Notes: a model not told the origin generated them from the sequence alone. 64,000 bases of DNA from Flavobacteriales bacterium (GCA_016717305.1 JADKFY010000001.1:496001-560000), one strand, 5' to 3'; shown: positions 44,104 through 53,644, numbered from the stretch's first letter. Numbers and translations are program-made.

Positions 44104-45687
44104 GTGTCCCAACGCTCCTTTCTAATTGCACTGTTCGCGGTTCTCGCCGTTGTCCTGCTCGGCATGGACCTCGATATCATGGAAGTGGATGCCGCTCAAT
44201 ATGCCGGTATGTCCAGGGACATGATGCTCCATGGTAATGTACTGGAGCTCTTTTTCAGAGGGAACGACTACTTGGACAAACCCCCTTTGCTTTTTTGGGT
44301 TTCCGCCATCTCCTTCAAGGTTTTCGGTGTCCATACTTGGAGCTATCGACTACCCAGCGTGCTCTTCGCATTTCTAGGACTGTATTCCACGTTCCGGTTC
44401 ACGAGACTTTATCATGATATTCAAGTTGCGAGGCTCGCCACGGTGATATTCGGATGTAGTGCGGCCTTTTTCCTAATGACGAATGATGTGCGCTGCGATA
44501 CGCTGCTCACTGCCATGGTGATCACGGCTGTTTGGCTCGGGTGTGCTTGGTTGGAGACCGATGCATCGCGCTACCTCATCTTGTGTTCGTTGGCTATTGG
44601 TGCAGCAATGCTGGCCAAGGGTCCGATCGGTGCCATCGCTCCCTTATGTGCGTTGGGAGGTCAACTACTGTTCACAGGTAGAGTGAAGAAGTTGTTCCAA
44701 ATGGAGGTACTGCTGGTTCCACTTTTGATCGCAATGTGCTTGGTCCCAATGTGCATTGGCCTCTATGGGCAGCATGGGGTCCATGGGCTACGCTTCTATT
44801 TCTGGGAACAGAGCTTTGGTCGCATTACGGGCGGCAACCGTTGGAAGGATGATTCTTCCGTGTTCTTCTTCACCCACGAATTGCTCTGGCAGCTCTTGCC
44901 GTGGATCCTCTTTGTACTTATAGGGCTTTGGAAGGGCTTGCGCGCAATGATCAAGCACAAGGAACTGCCGGAGTATGCCAGCCTTTCAGGCGCTGTACTC
45001 GTATTTCTGGCTATCTCACTTTCCCAATTCAAATTGCCGCATTACCTCTATGTTGCGCTACCATTCTTCGCCGTGCTTGGCGCTGGACCACTGGCGGCGA
45101 TCAACAAGACCTTGGCAGTTGCACACTGCGTAATACTATCACTGCTGTGGACGTTGAGCACCGCGCTTTTGATCGTGGTTTTTCCGGATGGAAGATGGCC
45201 GTTCGCGGCCCTGTCCTTATTGGTTATTCCCATTACCATCCTTCTCTTCCGGCGGAAGGAATGGCTGCATGCTCTACCATCCACTTCGGTGGTCGTCATG
45301 GTCAGTATTGGGCTGGCAATGAATGGTCACTTCTACCCGAACCTTTTGCGGTTCCAAGCCAATGCCCAAGCCGGCCAATGGGCTGCTGCCAACAAACTGG
45401 ACCAGGACCATTTCTTCGGCATGCAGGTAAGTGGCACCGCCATGGACTTTTATGCGGGTTATCCGGTGAAATGGATCAGCAATGCTGACGAAGCACGTTC
45501 GGTGATCGCGCCGGGCGTTGTGATCTATACCGATGGTCCCCATCGCGCAGAGTTGATCAATGCCGGTCTGGTGCCAAGTGAGGAAACGATACTGAAGAAT
45601 TACCCTGTACAAGTGCTGGGTGTGGATTTCTTGTTGCCCAATGACAGACCTGCATTGTTGGAAGATCGATTCTTGCTCCAGTATTGA
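44104..45687 (+). CDS. GT39-family (ArnT/PMT-like) membrane glycosyltransferase
   Basis: The product has 527 residues with about eleven predicted membrane segments. The first periplasmic loop holds DLDIMEVDAAQYAGMSRDM and GNDYLDKPPLLFW, the acidic and Lys/Pro motif typical of the ArnT/PMT superfamily, which moves a sugar from a polyprenyl-phosphate carrier to an envelope acceptor. The acceptor is unknown (protein or lipid A). The polyprenol-phosphate sugar synthase-like gene at 1389 could supply its donor, although it is 42 kb away. The GTG at 44104 is needed to keep the first membrane helix. Confidence 0.85.
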   Translation: MSQRSFLIALFAVLAVVLLGMDLDIMEVDAAQYAGMSRDMMLHGNVLELFFRGNDYLDKPPLLFWVSAISFKVFGVHTWSYRLPSVLFAFLGLYSTFRFTRLYHDIQVARLATVIFGCSAAFFLMTNDVRCDTLLTAMVITAVWLGCAWLETDASRYLILCSLAIGAAMLAKGPIGAIAPLCALGGQLLFTGRVKKLFQMEVLLVPLLIAMCLVPMCIGLYGQHGVHGLRFYFWEQSFGRITGGNRWKDDSSVFFFTHELLWQLLPWILFVLIGLWKGLRAMIKHKELPEYASLSGAVLVFLAISLSQFKLPHYLYVALPFFAVLGAGPLAAINKTLAVAHCVILSLLWTLSTALLIVVFPDGRWPFAALSLLVIPITILLFRRKEWLHALPSTSVVVMVSIGLAMNGHFYPNLLRFQANAQAGQWAAANKLDQDHFFGMQVSGTAMDFYAGYPVKWISNADEARSVIAPGVVIYTDGPHRAELINAGLVPSEETILKNYPVQVLGVDFLLPNDRPALLEDRFLLQY

Positions 45688-45765
45688 AGCATCCAGCTTG
45701 TTGCAGTTCCATGACGATAGGGGACCACTTCACATGATCATGCTATTGAACGCGGCTACGGTGAT

Positions 45766-45797
45766 AGGTTCCTTTGCAGTCCCAAAAATGGGAACCT
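45766..45797. promoter_or_regulatory. Inverted repeat over the promoter of the HmuY-like gene
   Basis: AGGTTCC (45766-45772) pairs with GGAACCT (45791-45797), with an inner CCCA-AAAA-TGGG symmetry. It overlaps a TTCCTTTG -7-like element (45769-45776) and ends just before the ATG at 45799. It could be an operator or a 5' RNA hairpin. Confidence 0.5.
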
Positions 45798-45798
45798 G

Positions 45799-47049
45799 AT
45801 GAGATCAACTCTACTCCTGGGCGCAATGCTCATTTCTGCCTCGATGACTGCACAAGAGACGGTTACCGTTTCTACGGCTCCCGGCAACTCAGAACAACGG
45901 TATTACAGCTTGCAGAACGGTACACAGGCAACAACGCTATTGTCCGATTGGGACCTGGCCTTCGAAAGCACGGGGATCACCGGTGCGATCCTGCTGAACA
46001 CCGCGAAGGGGCATCGACTCTACAAAGCCCCTTACGCCATTGGCCAGTGGGCCAATTTGGATACGGTGGGACTAGCGGCGAGCTGGCCAGCACAGTACAA
46101 CAGCACTACAGATTGGAGTTCCGGTGCATTCAACCAAGGCCTTACCAGCAACCCGTTCGATCTGGGCTGGGGGATCTACAACTTCTCCACCCATAACATC
46201 ACCGGCGATAGCTTGTTCATCCTCCAAACTGCGGATGGTGCATGGAAGAAACTCCGTGTGGATGGGTTCGCAACAGTGACCACCTCCTTCACCTTCACCA
46301 TGGCCGATCTTGATGGCGCCAACGAGCAGGTAGGCACGATCAACCGCAATGCTTACGTGACCAAGAATTTCGGGTACTACTCTTTTGCTACAATGAGTGC
46401 CGTTGATCTGGAGCCTATTGCGGACGATTGGGACCTGCTCTTCACCAAGTACAACGGCTTCGTTCCACAACCCGTTCCTTCGATCTACCCTGTTACGGGT
46501 GTTCTTCAGAACAAGGAAGTGGGTGTTGCCCAAGTGGATGACATCGCTACCAACCTCGCGGCGTGGGCAGGACAGGAATTGGTGACGGACATTGACGTGA
46601 TCGGCTACGATTGGAAGGAATTCAACATGACCACCTTCATGTATGATTATGCAACGGATCGTACCTATTTCGTTCAGGACCGAAACGATAACATCTGGAA
46701 ACTCATCTTCACCGAGTACGGTGGTGGGGCGAATGGTGATATCACCTTCACCAAAGAACTGGTCAGCGCCACTTCCGTGGAAGAGACGAACGCACCGGCT
46801 GATCTGGTGGTCTATCCCAATCCTGTTTTGAACGGCGAAATGCGGATCGTGTTGGATGCGGATGTGCGCAACGCCCGTCTTTCGATCCACGATATGAGCG
46901 GCAAGCTCGTGCTTCAGGAGCAAGTTTCCGGAAGCGGTTCGTTGGCATTGCTGCCTGTGGATGTTAGCGCTTTGCAACAAGGACTTTACATGGTGCGGTT
47001 GAATGCCGGAACTCGCGTGTTCATGACCCGTGTGGTCATCGGCGGATAA
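45799..47049 (+). CDS. HmuY-like protein with T9SS type A sorting domain
   Basis: The product has 416 residues. A signal peptide ends near SMTAQ. The body resembles the HmuY haem-binding family: SDWDLAFES, ADDWDLLFTKYNG, YPVTGVLQNKEVGVAQV, VIGYDWKEF and TYFVQDRNDNIWKLIFTEYGG. The last ~75 residues are a type A sorting signal (YPNPVLNGEMRI, then SGKLV and LNAGTRVFMTRVVI). It should be carried across the outer membrane by type IX secretion and be attached to the surface or released. It is probably a haemophore feeding the adjacent receptor; the haem ligands are not proved. Confidence 0.8.
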   Translation: MRSTLLLGAMLISASMTAQETVTVSTAPGNSEQRYYSLQNGTQATTLLSDWDLAFESTGITGAILLNTAKGHRLYKAPYAIGQWANLDTVGLAASWPAQYNSTTDWSSGAFNQGLTSNPFDLGWGIYNFSTHNITGDSLFILQTADGAWKKLRVDGFATVTTSFTFTMADLDGANEQVGTINRNAYVTKNFGYYSFATMSAVDLEPIADDWDLLFTKYNGFVPQPVPSIYPVTGVLQNKEVGVAQVDDIATNLAAWAGQELVTDIDVIGYDWKEFNMTTFMYDYATDRTYFVQDRNDNIWKLIFTEYGGGANGDITFTKELVSATSVEETNAPADLVVYPNPVLNGEMRIVLDADVRNARLSIHDMSGKLVLQEQVSGSGSLALLPVDVSALQQGLYMVRLNAGTRVFMTRVVIGG

Positions 47050-47060
47050 ATGAACGGTAC

Positions 47061-47087
47061 GGATGCCGCTCACGAGGGGCGGCATCC
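47061..47087 (+). terminator. Terminator-like hairpin after HmuY-like gene
   Basis: GGATGCCGC (47061-47069) pairs with GCGGCATCC (47079-47087) around nine bases. A T-rich CTTTACCTTTTG follows. It separates the first HmuY-like gene from the receptor and argues against a receptor start at 47050. Confidence 0.65.
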
Positions 47088-47187
47088 GCTTTACCTTTTG
47101 AAGTGCTATGACTTGGACATGACATTCGCTCTCCGCGGTGTGCGGTCCTTTGCAATATCCAATTTCGGTGGTACTTCCATCGGTGGC

Positions 47188-49449
47188 ATGCGCGCGATAC
47201 GTTGTGTTCTAATTGTTGGCCATTGCTTGGTTGCGGCTCCATTCACACTGGACGCCCAAGTGGACGTCACTGTGCGGGATGAAGAAGGGAGGCCGGTACA
47301 ATACGCACACATTACATGGCAACCATTGGACGGCAATGCCGGTGGTTTGGTGGTGATGGATACCGAAGGCAAGGCAACGATCCCTGCCAACGAGCAACAA
47401 CTGGAGGTTGGGGTAGCGGTTCGCACCAGCTTCGTTGGATACTCCACCATACAAGATACCTTGAGGTCCGATAAACCGACCTTCTTCACCTTGTTCCATT
47501 CCGCAACTGCCTTACAAGAGGTGGTGATCACTGGGCAGTACGCACCCATTGTGCCTGAAAAGGCGGTCCAACGAGTTCGCGTGTTGGACGGAACATACTT
47601 CAAGCGGATCGCTGCGAACAATCTGGGGGATGCCTTGCGCAACCAACTGAACATCCGGTTGGCACAGGACAATATCCTGGGCATTTCCATGAGCATGCAG
47701 GGAATGGGCGGGCAAAATGTGAAGCTCTTGATCGATGGCGTTCCCGTGATCGGGCGGCAAGATGGGAACGTGGACCTCGCCCAGATCGATCTTACAGGGA
47801 TCGAACGGGCAGAGATCGTGGAAGGACCGCTCTCCGTGAACTACGGTACCAACGCATTGGCCGGCACCATCAATCTGATTACGAGGAAGGGAGGAGGAAC
47901 TCCGGCTTCGTTCAAGTTCGTGAGCTATGTAGAGCACATCGGTCGGTTGAATACGACCCTTACCGCTACAAGACATTGGGGAAAGCATGACGTGGTGTTG
48001 ACGGCCGGTCGCAATTTCTTCGGCGGCTGGGACCCTAGGCAGAAGGGGATGCCGCACTTCGATGCCGCTCTTGCCGACACTATGCGTTACCAACAATGGA
48101 AGCCGCGGCAACAATATTTCGGAAGGCTCAACTACCGTTGGTCCTCGGATCGATGGACCTTCGGATACAAGGGTGAAGTGATGCACGACGTGATCACCGA
48201 TCGCGGAATGCCACGAGCACCTTACTACGAAACAGCATTCGATCAACGCTTCCGGACCATCCGGTTGGACAATGCCGTATTTGCTGAAGGACGCTGGGCG
48301 CGTGGTCGTCGGTTCAATGCCTTGCTTGCGCACAACAGGTATGACCGTGTACGCAACACTTGGTTCCGCGACCTTACTACGATGGGTGAAGAGCTGATCG
48401 CAACGGAGGGTATGCAGGACACCACCCGCTTCGCACTGACCAATTTGCGGGCCTCTTTCTCCAGTGCACCGGACAGCGCGAAACTGGCCTACGAATTGGG
48501 CGTGGACCTCAACCACGAAACCGGTTCCGGCCAAAGGCTTGGGATGCAACAGCAAGTGATCGGGGACTACGCGGGGTACGCTAGTTTGGAATGGAAACCC
48601 TTGTCCAAATTCACGTTACGACCCGGCTTGCGCTATGCTTACAACACACGGTTCGCAGCGCCACTGGTGCCATCGGTGAACCTTCGCTGGTTGTTGAACG
48701 AACGCTTCACCGTGCGTGCCTCTTATGCGCGCGGTTTCCGAGCACCTTCGTTGAAGGAATTGTATTTCCTTTTCGTGGACGTGAACCATGATATCGCAGG
48801 AAATGCCGAGTTGGAGCCGGAGCGTTCGCACAACATGAACTTGGGCATCAACTATCGGCACGCCAAGGAAAGGACCGTGTATACCAGCGAGATCAACCTC
48901 TTCAATAATGTGATCGACAACCTGATCACCTTGGCACAGATCTCAGGTACGCATTACAGTTACGTGAACATCGGTCAGGTACACACCATGGGCGGTAGCG
49001 CCGGGGCTGGTTGGGATAATGGGCACTGGACCGTGACAGTTGGAGGGTCAATTACCGGACGATACGACGCACTTTCCAAAGAGCGGAATGAAGAGATACT
49101 GTACTCTCCAGAGTTGCGGGCTTCGATCACCAAACAATGGCAAGGCAGTGGTTGGAGCGCTTCGGTCTTCTGGAAGTACCAAGGCAAGTTGAACAGTTAC
49201 ATCGCCGTGAACGATACCGAAGTCCAACGCAGTTTCATTGCACCGTTCCACATGGCCGATGCGTCCATTTCGAAGAGCTTGTTCGCCAAACGGTTGGATC
49301 TTTCGTTAGGATGCAAGGACTTGTTCAATGTCCGCAACGTGACCGCTTCGGGAAGCAGTGGTGTCCATTCCACAGGAGCTACAAGCGTTCCTATGACCAC
49401 CGGCCGAACGGTTTTCCTAAGGCTCGAATTGCAGTTGACCAAGAAATGA
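47188..49449 (+). CDS. TonB-dependent receptor (probable haem receptor)
   Basis: The product has 753 residues. A signal peptide (MRAIRCVLIVGHCL to LDAQ) is followed by a carboxypeptidase-regulatory-like domain (VDVTVRDEEGRPVQYAHI...). The plug then follows: NLGDALRNQLNIRLAQD, VKLLIDGVPVIGRQDG, IERAEIVEGPLSVNYGTNA and INLITRKGG. The C-terminal ~500 residues form the barrel and end LELQLTKK. It moves a substrate across the outer membrane using TonB energy; the flanking HmuY-like genes suggest haem. The ATG at 47188 is chosen because the preceding frame runs through a terminator hairpin. Confidence 0.85.
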   Translation: MRAIRCVLIVGHCLVAAPFTLDAQVDVTVRDEEGRPVQYAHITWQPLDGNAGGLVVMDTEGKATIPANEQQLEVGVAVRTSFVGYSTIQDTLRSDKPTFFTLFHSATALQEVVITGQYAPIVPEKAVQRVRVLDGTYFKRIAANNLGDALRNQLNIRLAQDNILGISMSMQGMGGQNVKLLIDGVPVIGRQDGNVDLAQIDLTGIERAEIVEGPLSVNYGTNALAGTINLITRKGGGTPASFKFVSYVEHIGRLNTTLTATRHWGKHDVVLTAGRNFFGGWDPRQKGMPHFDAALADTMRYQQWKPRQQYFGRLNYRWSSDRWTFGYKGEVMHDVITDRGMPRAPYYETAFDQRFRTIRLDNAVFAEGRWARGRRFNALLAHNRYDRVRNTWFRDLTTMGEELIATEGMQDTTRFALTNLRASFSSAPDSAKLAYELGVDLNHETGSGQRLGMQQQVIGDYAGYASLEWKPLSKFTLRPGLRYAYNTRFAAPLVPSVNLRWLLNERFTVRASYARGFRAPSLKELYFLFVDVNHDIAGNAELEPERSHNMNLGINYRHAKERTVYTSEINLFNNVIDNLITLAQISGTHYSYVNIGQVHTMGGSAGAGWDNGHWTVTVGGSITGRYDALSKERNEEILYSPELRASITKQWQGSGWSASVFWKYQGKLNSYIAVNDTEVQRSFIAPFHMADASISKSLFAKRLDLSLGCKDLFNVRNVTASGSSGVHSTGATSVPMTTGRTVFLRLELQLTKK

Positions 49450-50435
49450 ACAGGCGAGTGCATCGGTCCTTTTCCCAGATCCTACTTCCGACCCTCGGAG
49501 CGGTGGTGTTGCTATCCAGCTGCTTGAAGGAAGAGCTGCCTGTACCAACGCGCGCACGAGGTGAAGGCCGCACGTTGGATTTCTGTTTGGGCACCGGATA
49601 TCAGGACCAATTGTGGATGGACCTTTCCGCAGGTACGATCGTTAGCACCAACCCGAAAGCCGCATGGGATCTGGCTTTTGAAAGCGCACCACAGGGCTGG
49701 CACGTTATGTTGAACGGGTCTCGCATGATGACCAGTTGGAACATGGGGCCGATATCCCTCGCAGCAGCTTGTGACACTTCCGGACTCTATGCCGGGCGGC
49801 GGATCGATGCCCCAAGTGGCGTTCCGGACAGTACCGCGATCGGTGATTGGAGAAATGCTGAAGACGTGTACATGATCGATCTTGGCTACGGCCCACTGGG
49901 GGAATGGCTCGGGGCAAGGAAGCTGCGCATCCTTTCCGTGGACCAGGCACAGTATGTGCTCCAAATAGCGGAATTGGATGGTGCCAATTTGCATGAAGTG
50001 GAGATCCTGAAAGACCCCGTACGTTCGTATGCAAGTTATTCCTTCAGTCAAGGAGTGCTGCCGATCGAACCGGTTATTGGCACTTGGGATCTCGTACTCA
50101 CACAGTTCACGCACCAGTTCTTCGAACCTTGGCTGCCGTACATCGTTACCGGTGTGCTATCGGCCCCCAATACGCGGGTTGCGGAGGTCCATACCAGCGA
50201 CTTCGCAAACGTCTCACTTGCGGATACCATGGCGCATCCCTTCAGCAACCACCGTGATGCCATTGGCTATGATTGGAAGACCTACTCCTTCGTTACCTCT
50301 TCCTATACCGTTGATCCGAATTTCGTGTACATCGTACATGACGCGGAAGGCTATTTCCATAAACTGAGGTTCCTGGATTTCTATGGATCACTTGGACAAA
50401 CAGGCTGTCCAAGGTTTGAAGTGGTCGGCTTGTAA
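49446..50435 (+). CDS. HmuY-like lipoprotein
   Basis: The product has 329 residues. A lipobox follows the hydrophobic start (LGAVVLLSSC). The mature protein parallels the upstream HmuY-like protein: AAWDLAFES, IGTWDLVLTQF, YIVTGVLSAPNTRVAEV, AIGYDWKTY and FVYIVHDAEGYFHKLRF, the last close to the HmuY family core. No sorting domain is present, so it is lipid-anchored instead of T9SS-exported. The ATG overlaps the receptor stop by 4 bp, so the two are co-translated. A role in haem capture at the outer membrane is the best inference. Confidence 0.82.
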   Translation: MNRRVHRSFSQILLPTLGAVVLLSSCLKEELPVPTRARGEGRTLDFCLGTGYQDQLWMDLSAGTIVSTNPKAAWDLAFESAPQGWHVMLNGSRMMTSWNMGPISLAAACDTSGLYAGRRIDAPSGVPDSTAIGDWRNAEDVYMIDLGYGPLGEWLGARKLRILSVDQAQYVLQIAELDGANLHEVEILKDPVRSYASYSFSQGVLPIEPVIGTWDLVLTQFTHQFFEPWLPYIVTGVLSAPNTRVAEVHTSDFANVSLADTMAHPFSNHRDAIGYDWKTYSFVTSSYTVDPNFVYIVHDAEGYFHKLRFLDFYGSLGQTGCPRFEVVGL

Positions 50436-50448
50436 GCAAGCGGCTTGT

Positions 50449-52962
50449 TCAAGGTTCCATCTCATCACCGCCACCAGGTTCCCGTCTTGGAGCACTGCCT
50501 TTCCTACGGAACAACGAGTCGCGCTGCTCGCCGAATTTCCACGTGAGCGTAAACTTGAAGAACCGCTGTTCCCTGCGGCTGAAGTTCTCTTGGTAGAGGA
50601 ACGGCGTGTCAATGATGTTGCCCCACTTGCGGGAGTAGAACACATCGTTCACGGAAAATACCCCGGTCAACTTCTTCGTGAAGTCATGGGCGACCGAGGC
50701 GTCCAATCCATACTGGGCGATGCTCTTCCCTTGGGCACGTATTTCCGGGCTTTCGTATTCGCCGTTCAGCTGTGCGGTCCAATCGCTCTTCTTTCCGAAG
50801 CGATAGCTCACGATCGCTTTCGCTTCCCAGTTGAACCCTTCATTGCGCGACCCACCTTGTGCGCTCGAGAGCGCAACATTGGTGTATTGCAACGTATTGC
50901 TCAAGGTTACTTGCATTCCTTTCACGGGATCAAGTTTCAAGATGTTCTCCCAACCGCCACCAGCGCTGTAACTGCCATTCACGTAGGTGGTCAAGGTGAT
51001 CTGACCGGTCGTATCCCCCGGCAGCGGGGTTGCATAACTGCTGATCACACCCGTGGTGTAACGGCCGTAAACGGATGTGAGCCACGTTGCTTTTCCGCCC
51101 AAGAAAGGGAGCAAGTGGTTCATTTCCGCCAGGTTGCTCATCTCCGGTGCAAGGGTGGGGTTGCCAATGCGCACATTTCGAGCATCGTTGAATTGGATGA
51201 AAGGGACCACTTGCCAATGCCGTGGCCTACCGATCTTCCGCGAGAAGTTGATCTGGAATTCCCGTTCACTGTCCTTCCAACGACGTACGATGTAAAGGGA
51301 AGGGAAAAGGGCCTTGTCCAGGTTGCCGAAACCATCCGGGTATTTGTAGCTGTATTGCTCGTCCTTGTCACGCAACTTGGCCTCGAACCACGATTGCTCG
51401 AAGCGAAGGCCCGCCATCAATGACCAGCTCTCGGTTAGTTTCCTGGACCAATTGATGTACGCCGCATTGATCATCTCGGTGATATCGTAATCATTGGAGA
51501 GTTGTGCATCGCGTACATCCGTACCTGCACTGGGGGTGGTCAAGAAGACTTCGAGGTAGGTATGGTCCAAACGCACGTTCCCTTTGATCCCATATTCCAA
51601 TTTCGAGCGTTCACTGATCGGGTTCACGAAGTCGCTTTGGACAGTGTATTGGCTGTTTTGACTGCCACCGGTGTTGCGTTGGGATCGAGGCACTAGAGGT
51701 ACGGTAGCATCATCGACGTTGCTGCCGGAAATATCCTGCGTGGACCAACTTTCGCGATCGTTGTTGTTGTAAGTGAAGTCCACCGTGTACTGCTTGCCCT
51801 CTTTAGGGGACTTGTGCAAGAACAGCAATTGCGAGGTGAGTCCGCCGAACTCCGTGTCCGACGAGTTGAGTTGTAATCCAGTGTTCAATAGTTCACGCCC
51901 CGGCCCGTAAGAGCTGAAATCCTGATGGTCGTACCCATCGCGTTTGAAGGCACGATACGATTGGTTGAACGTCAATGTGCTGCGGTTGCTCACTTGGAAG
52001 TCCACCCCCAACCGGCCCCCGTTCATGCCCCTCCCGGACCGGCTCCTTGCATCCTGATCGAAATAGCCTAGGATATCCCCATCCAAGAGGTCCGTTCTGC
52101 GTGTATCCCCATTCGTGGTGTTGCGTCCGGTATTGAAATTGTAGGATAAGTTGAATCCCCAACGGCCCTGCTTCAAATTCAAATTGGCGCCCGCTTGGTA
52201 GCGATCATTCGTGCCAACCCCGGCTTGCAGTTGTCCATTGTAACCGGGTTTCGTGTTCTTCTTCAGGATCACATTGAGGATACCGCCCGTACTGCTGGCA
52301 TCGAAGGCCACTGAGGGATTGGTGATCAATTCGATGCGCTCGATATCACCGGCGGGAATTTGGTCCAGCACCATGGAAGTGGGCCTGCCATCGATCAGGA
52401 TCTGCGGGTTGCTGCTGCGCATTTGCACGTTGCCGTCAATATCCACACTGAGCCCCGGTATGTTCTTCATCACATCCACCGCCGACCCTCCTTGTGTGCT
52501 CAGGTCTTTGTCCACATTGAAAACGCGACGGTCAACTTGCATGATCGTGGTGCTCTTTTCGCCGGTGACCTCGAACTCCTTCAACAGCTCGGCATCGGGT
52601 TCCAGCAACAAGTTCCCCAAATCTTGTTCCACGCTTTCCCGGGTCAGCGTCACGGTTTGTGAAAGTGGTCGATATCCGATGAAACTGATCGTGAGACGTA
52701 GAGTACCCAACGGGAGCTTCTCCAAGGAAAAATCGCCGTTGGGTCGCACGGTGGTGCCGTTGATCAAACTGTCGTTGCTGGCGGTGTAGACAGCCACAGT
52801 GGCGTATTCAGCTGGTTTCTTGGTGGTCGCATCCAACACTTTGCCGATCACTGTTCCGATCGCAGGAACTCCACTTGGTCGTTGGGCCATACCGGGCAAT
52901 GCCAAGTATGGTGCGATCAATAGAAGCATAACGCGAAGTGTTCTTGAAAGTCGTTCGTACAT
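50449..52962 (-). CDS. TonB-dependent receptor-like outer membrane protein
   Basis: The product has 837 residues. A signal peptide ends near LPGMAQ. A carboxypeptidase-regulatory-like domain covers GTVIGKVLDATTKKPAEYA to FIGYRPLSQTV. The plug covers VDRRVFNVDKDLSTQGG, DVMKNIPGLSVDIDGNV and ILIDGRPTSMVLDQIPA. A long outer-membrane beta-barrel domain of the OMP_b-brl_3 type follows (WGFNLSYNFNTGR, INWSRKLTESWSLMAGLRFE). The C-terminus is short and Arg/Gly-rich. Its substrate is unknown; such proteins often serve peptides, glycans or metals. It is convergent with the haem-type locus (13 bp gap), and its promoter TACTTTTG lies at 52988-52995. Confidence 0.85.
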   Translation of the reverse strand: MYERLSRTLRVMLLLIAPYLALPGMAQRPSGVPAIGTVIGKVLDATTKKPAEYATVAVYTASNDSLINGTTVRPNGDFSLEKLPLGTLRLTISFIGYRPLSQTVTLTRESVEQDLGNLLLEPDAELLKEFEVTGEKSTTIMQVDRRVFNVDKDLSTQGGSAVDVMKNIPGLSVDIDGNVQMRSSNPQILIDGRPTSMVLDQIPAGDIERIELITNPSVAFDASSTGGILNVILKKNTKPGYNGQLQAGVGTNDRYQAGANLNLKQGRWGFNLSYNFNTGRNTTNGDTRRTDLLDGDILGYFDQDARSRSGRGMNGGRLGVDFQVSNRSTLTFNQSYRAFKRDGYDHQDFSSYGPGRELLNTGLQLNSSDTEFGGLTSQLLFLHKSPKEGKQYTVDFTYNNNDRESWSTQDISGSNVDDATVPLVPRSQRNTGGSQNSQYTVQSDFVNPISERSKLEYGIKGNVRLDHTYLEVFLTTPSAGTDVRDAQLSNDYDITEMINAAYINWSRKLTESWSLMAGLRFEQSWFEAKLRDKDEQYSYKYPDGFGNLDKALFPSLYIVRRWKDSEREFQINFSRKIGRPRHWQVVPFIQFNDARNVRIGNPTLAPEMSNLAEMNHLLPFLGGKATWLTSVYGRYTTGVISSYATPLPGDTTGQITLTTYVNGSYSAGGGWENILKLDPVKGMQVTLSNTLQYTNVALSSAQGGSRNEGFNWEAKAIVSYRFGKKSDWTAQLNGEYESPEIRAQGKSIAQYGLDASVAHDFTKKLTGVFSVNDVFYSRKWGNIIDTPFLYQENFSRREQRFFKFTLTWKFGEQRDSLFRRKGSAPRREPGGGDEMEP

Positions 52963-52987
52963 AAAAGCGGCTTGGGAATACGGTGTG

Positions 52988-52995
52988 CAAAAGTA
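52988..52995 (-). promoter_or_regulatory. -7 promoter element TACTTTTG
   Basis: This minus-strand consensus match ends 25 nt before the receptor ATG at 52962. Confidence 0.55.
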
Positions 52996-53101
52996 CCCGG
53001 CCGGACCGGGCTTTGTTCACCCTTCGATGACCCAATTGGCTGGAGGTTCAATGGACTGTTGGACTTTTCACATTTGTTGGCGGCACCACGGTAAAAAGAA
53101 A

Positions 53102-53128
53102 AACCCTTCCACTTGAGGTGGAAGGGTT
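53102..53128 (-). terminator. Terminator of the RNA-binding protein gene
   Basis: AACCCTTCCAC (53102-53112) pairs perfectly with GTGGAAGGGTT (53118-53128) around TTGAG. Minus-strand transcription then meets a TTTTTCTTTTT run, a strong intrinsic terminator. Confidence 0.85.
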
Positions 53129-53149
53129 CCTAGGAAATTCGTTGTTTGC

Positions 53150-53644
53150 TCAGTAGTCGTCGTTGCGGCCACCACGATCGCCGCGGTCACCACCACGGTC
53201 TCCGCCGCGATCACCACCACGGTCTCCACCACCGCGATAGCCTCCACGATCTCCACCGCGATCTCCACCACCTCCGCCGTATCCTCCGCGATCACCACCA
53301 CGGTCACCACCGCCACCTCCGCGATAGCCTCCGCCACCGCCGCCACCATATCCTCCGCGTGAGCCGCCACCGCCGCCGCCAAATCCACCACGATCACCTT
53401 CGGTGCGCGGGCGTGCCTCGTTCACCACCAGATCACGGCCATGGAAATTCTTCCCATTTGTGCCTTCAATAGCAGCACGACCACCTTCATCTGTTGCCAT
53501 TTCCACGAAACCAAAGCCACGGCTGCGGTTGGTGGCCTTGTCCATAATGATCTTGGCCGAAGTAACCTCTCCAAAAGGTGCAAAAAGTTCCTGGAGGTCT
53601 TGGTCCTTTACGGTGTAAGGGACGTTGGCGACGTAAATGTTCAT
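53150..53644 (-). CDS. RNA-binding protein with RRM and Gly/Arg-rich tail
   Basis: The product has 164 residues. The RRM covers about 1-80, with RNP2 (IYVANVPY) and RNP1 (SRGFGFVEM), preceded by FAPFGEVTSAKIIMD. The rest is a tail of Gly, Arg and Asp in repeats such as GGDRGGDRGG and RGGYGGGGG. Bacterial RRM proteins of this kind bind RNA, often with cold- or stress-linked expression, and the tail may promote condensate formation or annealing. The ATG at 53644 gives the exact RRM start. The promoter element at 53727-53734 would give a leader of about 75 nt. Confidence 0.9.
   Translation of the reverse strand: MNIYVANVPYTVKDQDLQELFAPFGEVTSAKIIMDKATNRSRGFGFVEMATDEGGRAAIEGTNGKNFHGRDLVVNEARPRTEGDRGGFGGGGGGSRGGYGGGGGGGYRGGGGGDRGGDRGGYGGGGGDRGGDRGGYRGGGDRGGDRGGDRGGDRGDRGGRNDDY

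Noticed and set aside
47050..47187. N-terminal extension of the TonB receptor frame to 47050
   Set aside because: The extension runs through a terminator hairpin and lacks a signal peptide; the ATG at 47188 gives a proper signal sequence.
53150..53400. Dense short repeats that could be taken for a CRISPR or satellite array
   Set aside because: They are in frame with the RRM gene and encode Gly/Arg/Asp repeats. Unit lengths are irregular and there are no spacers.
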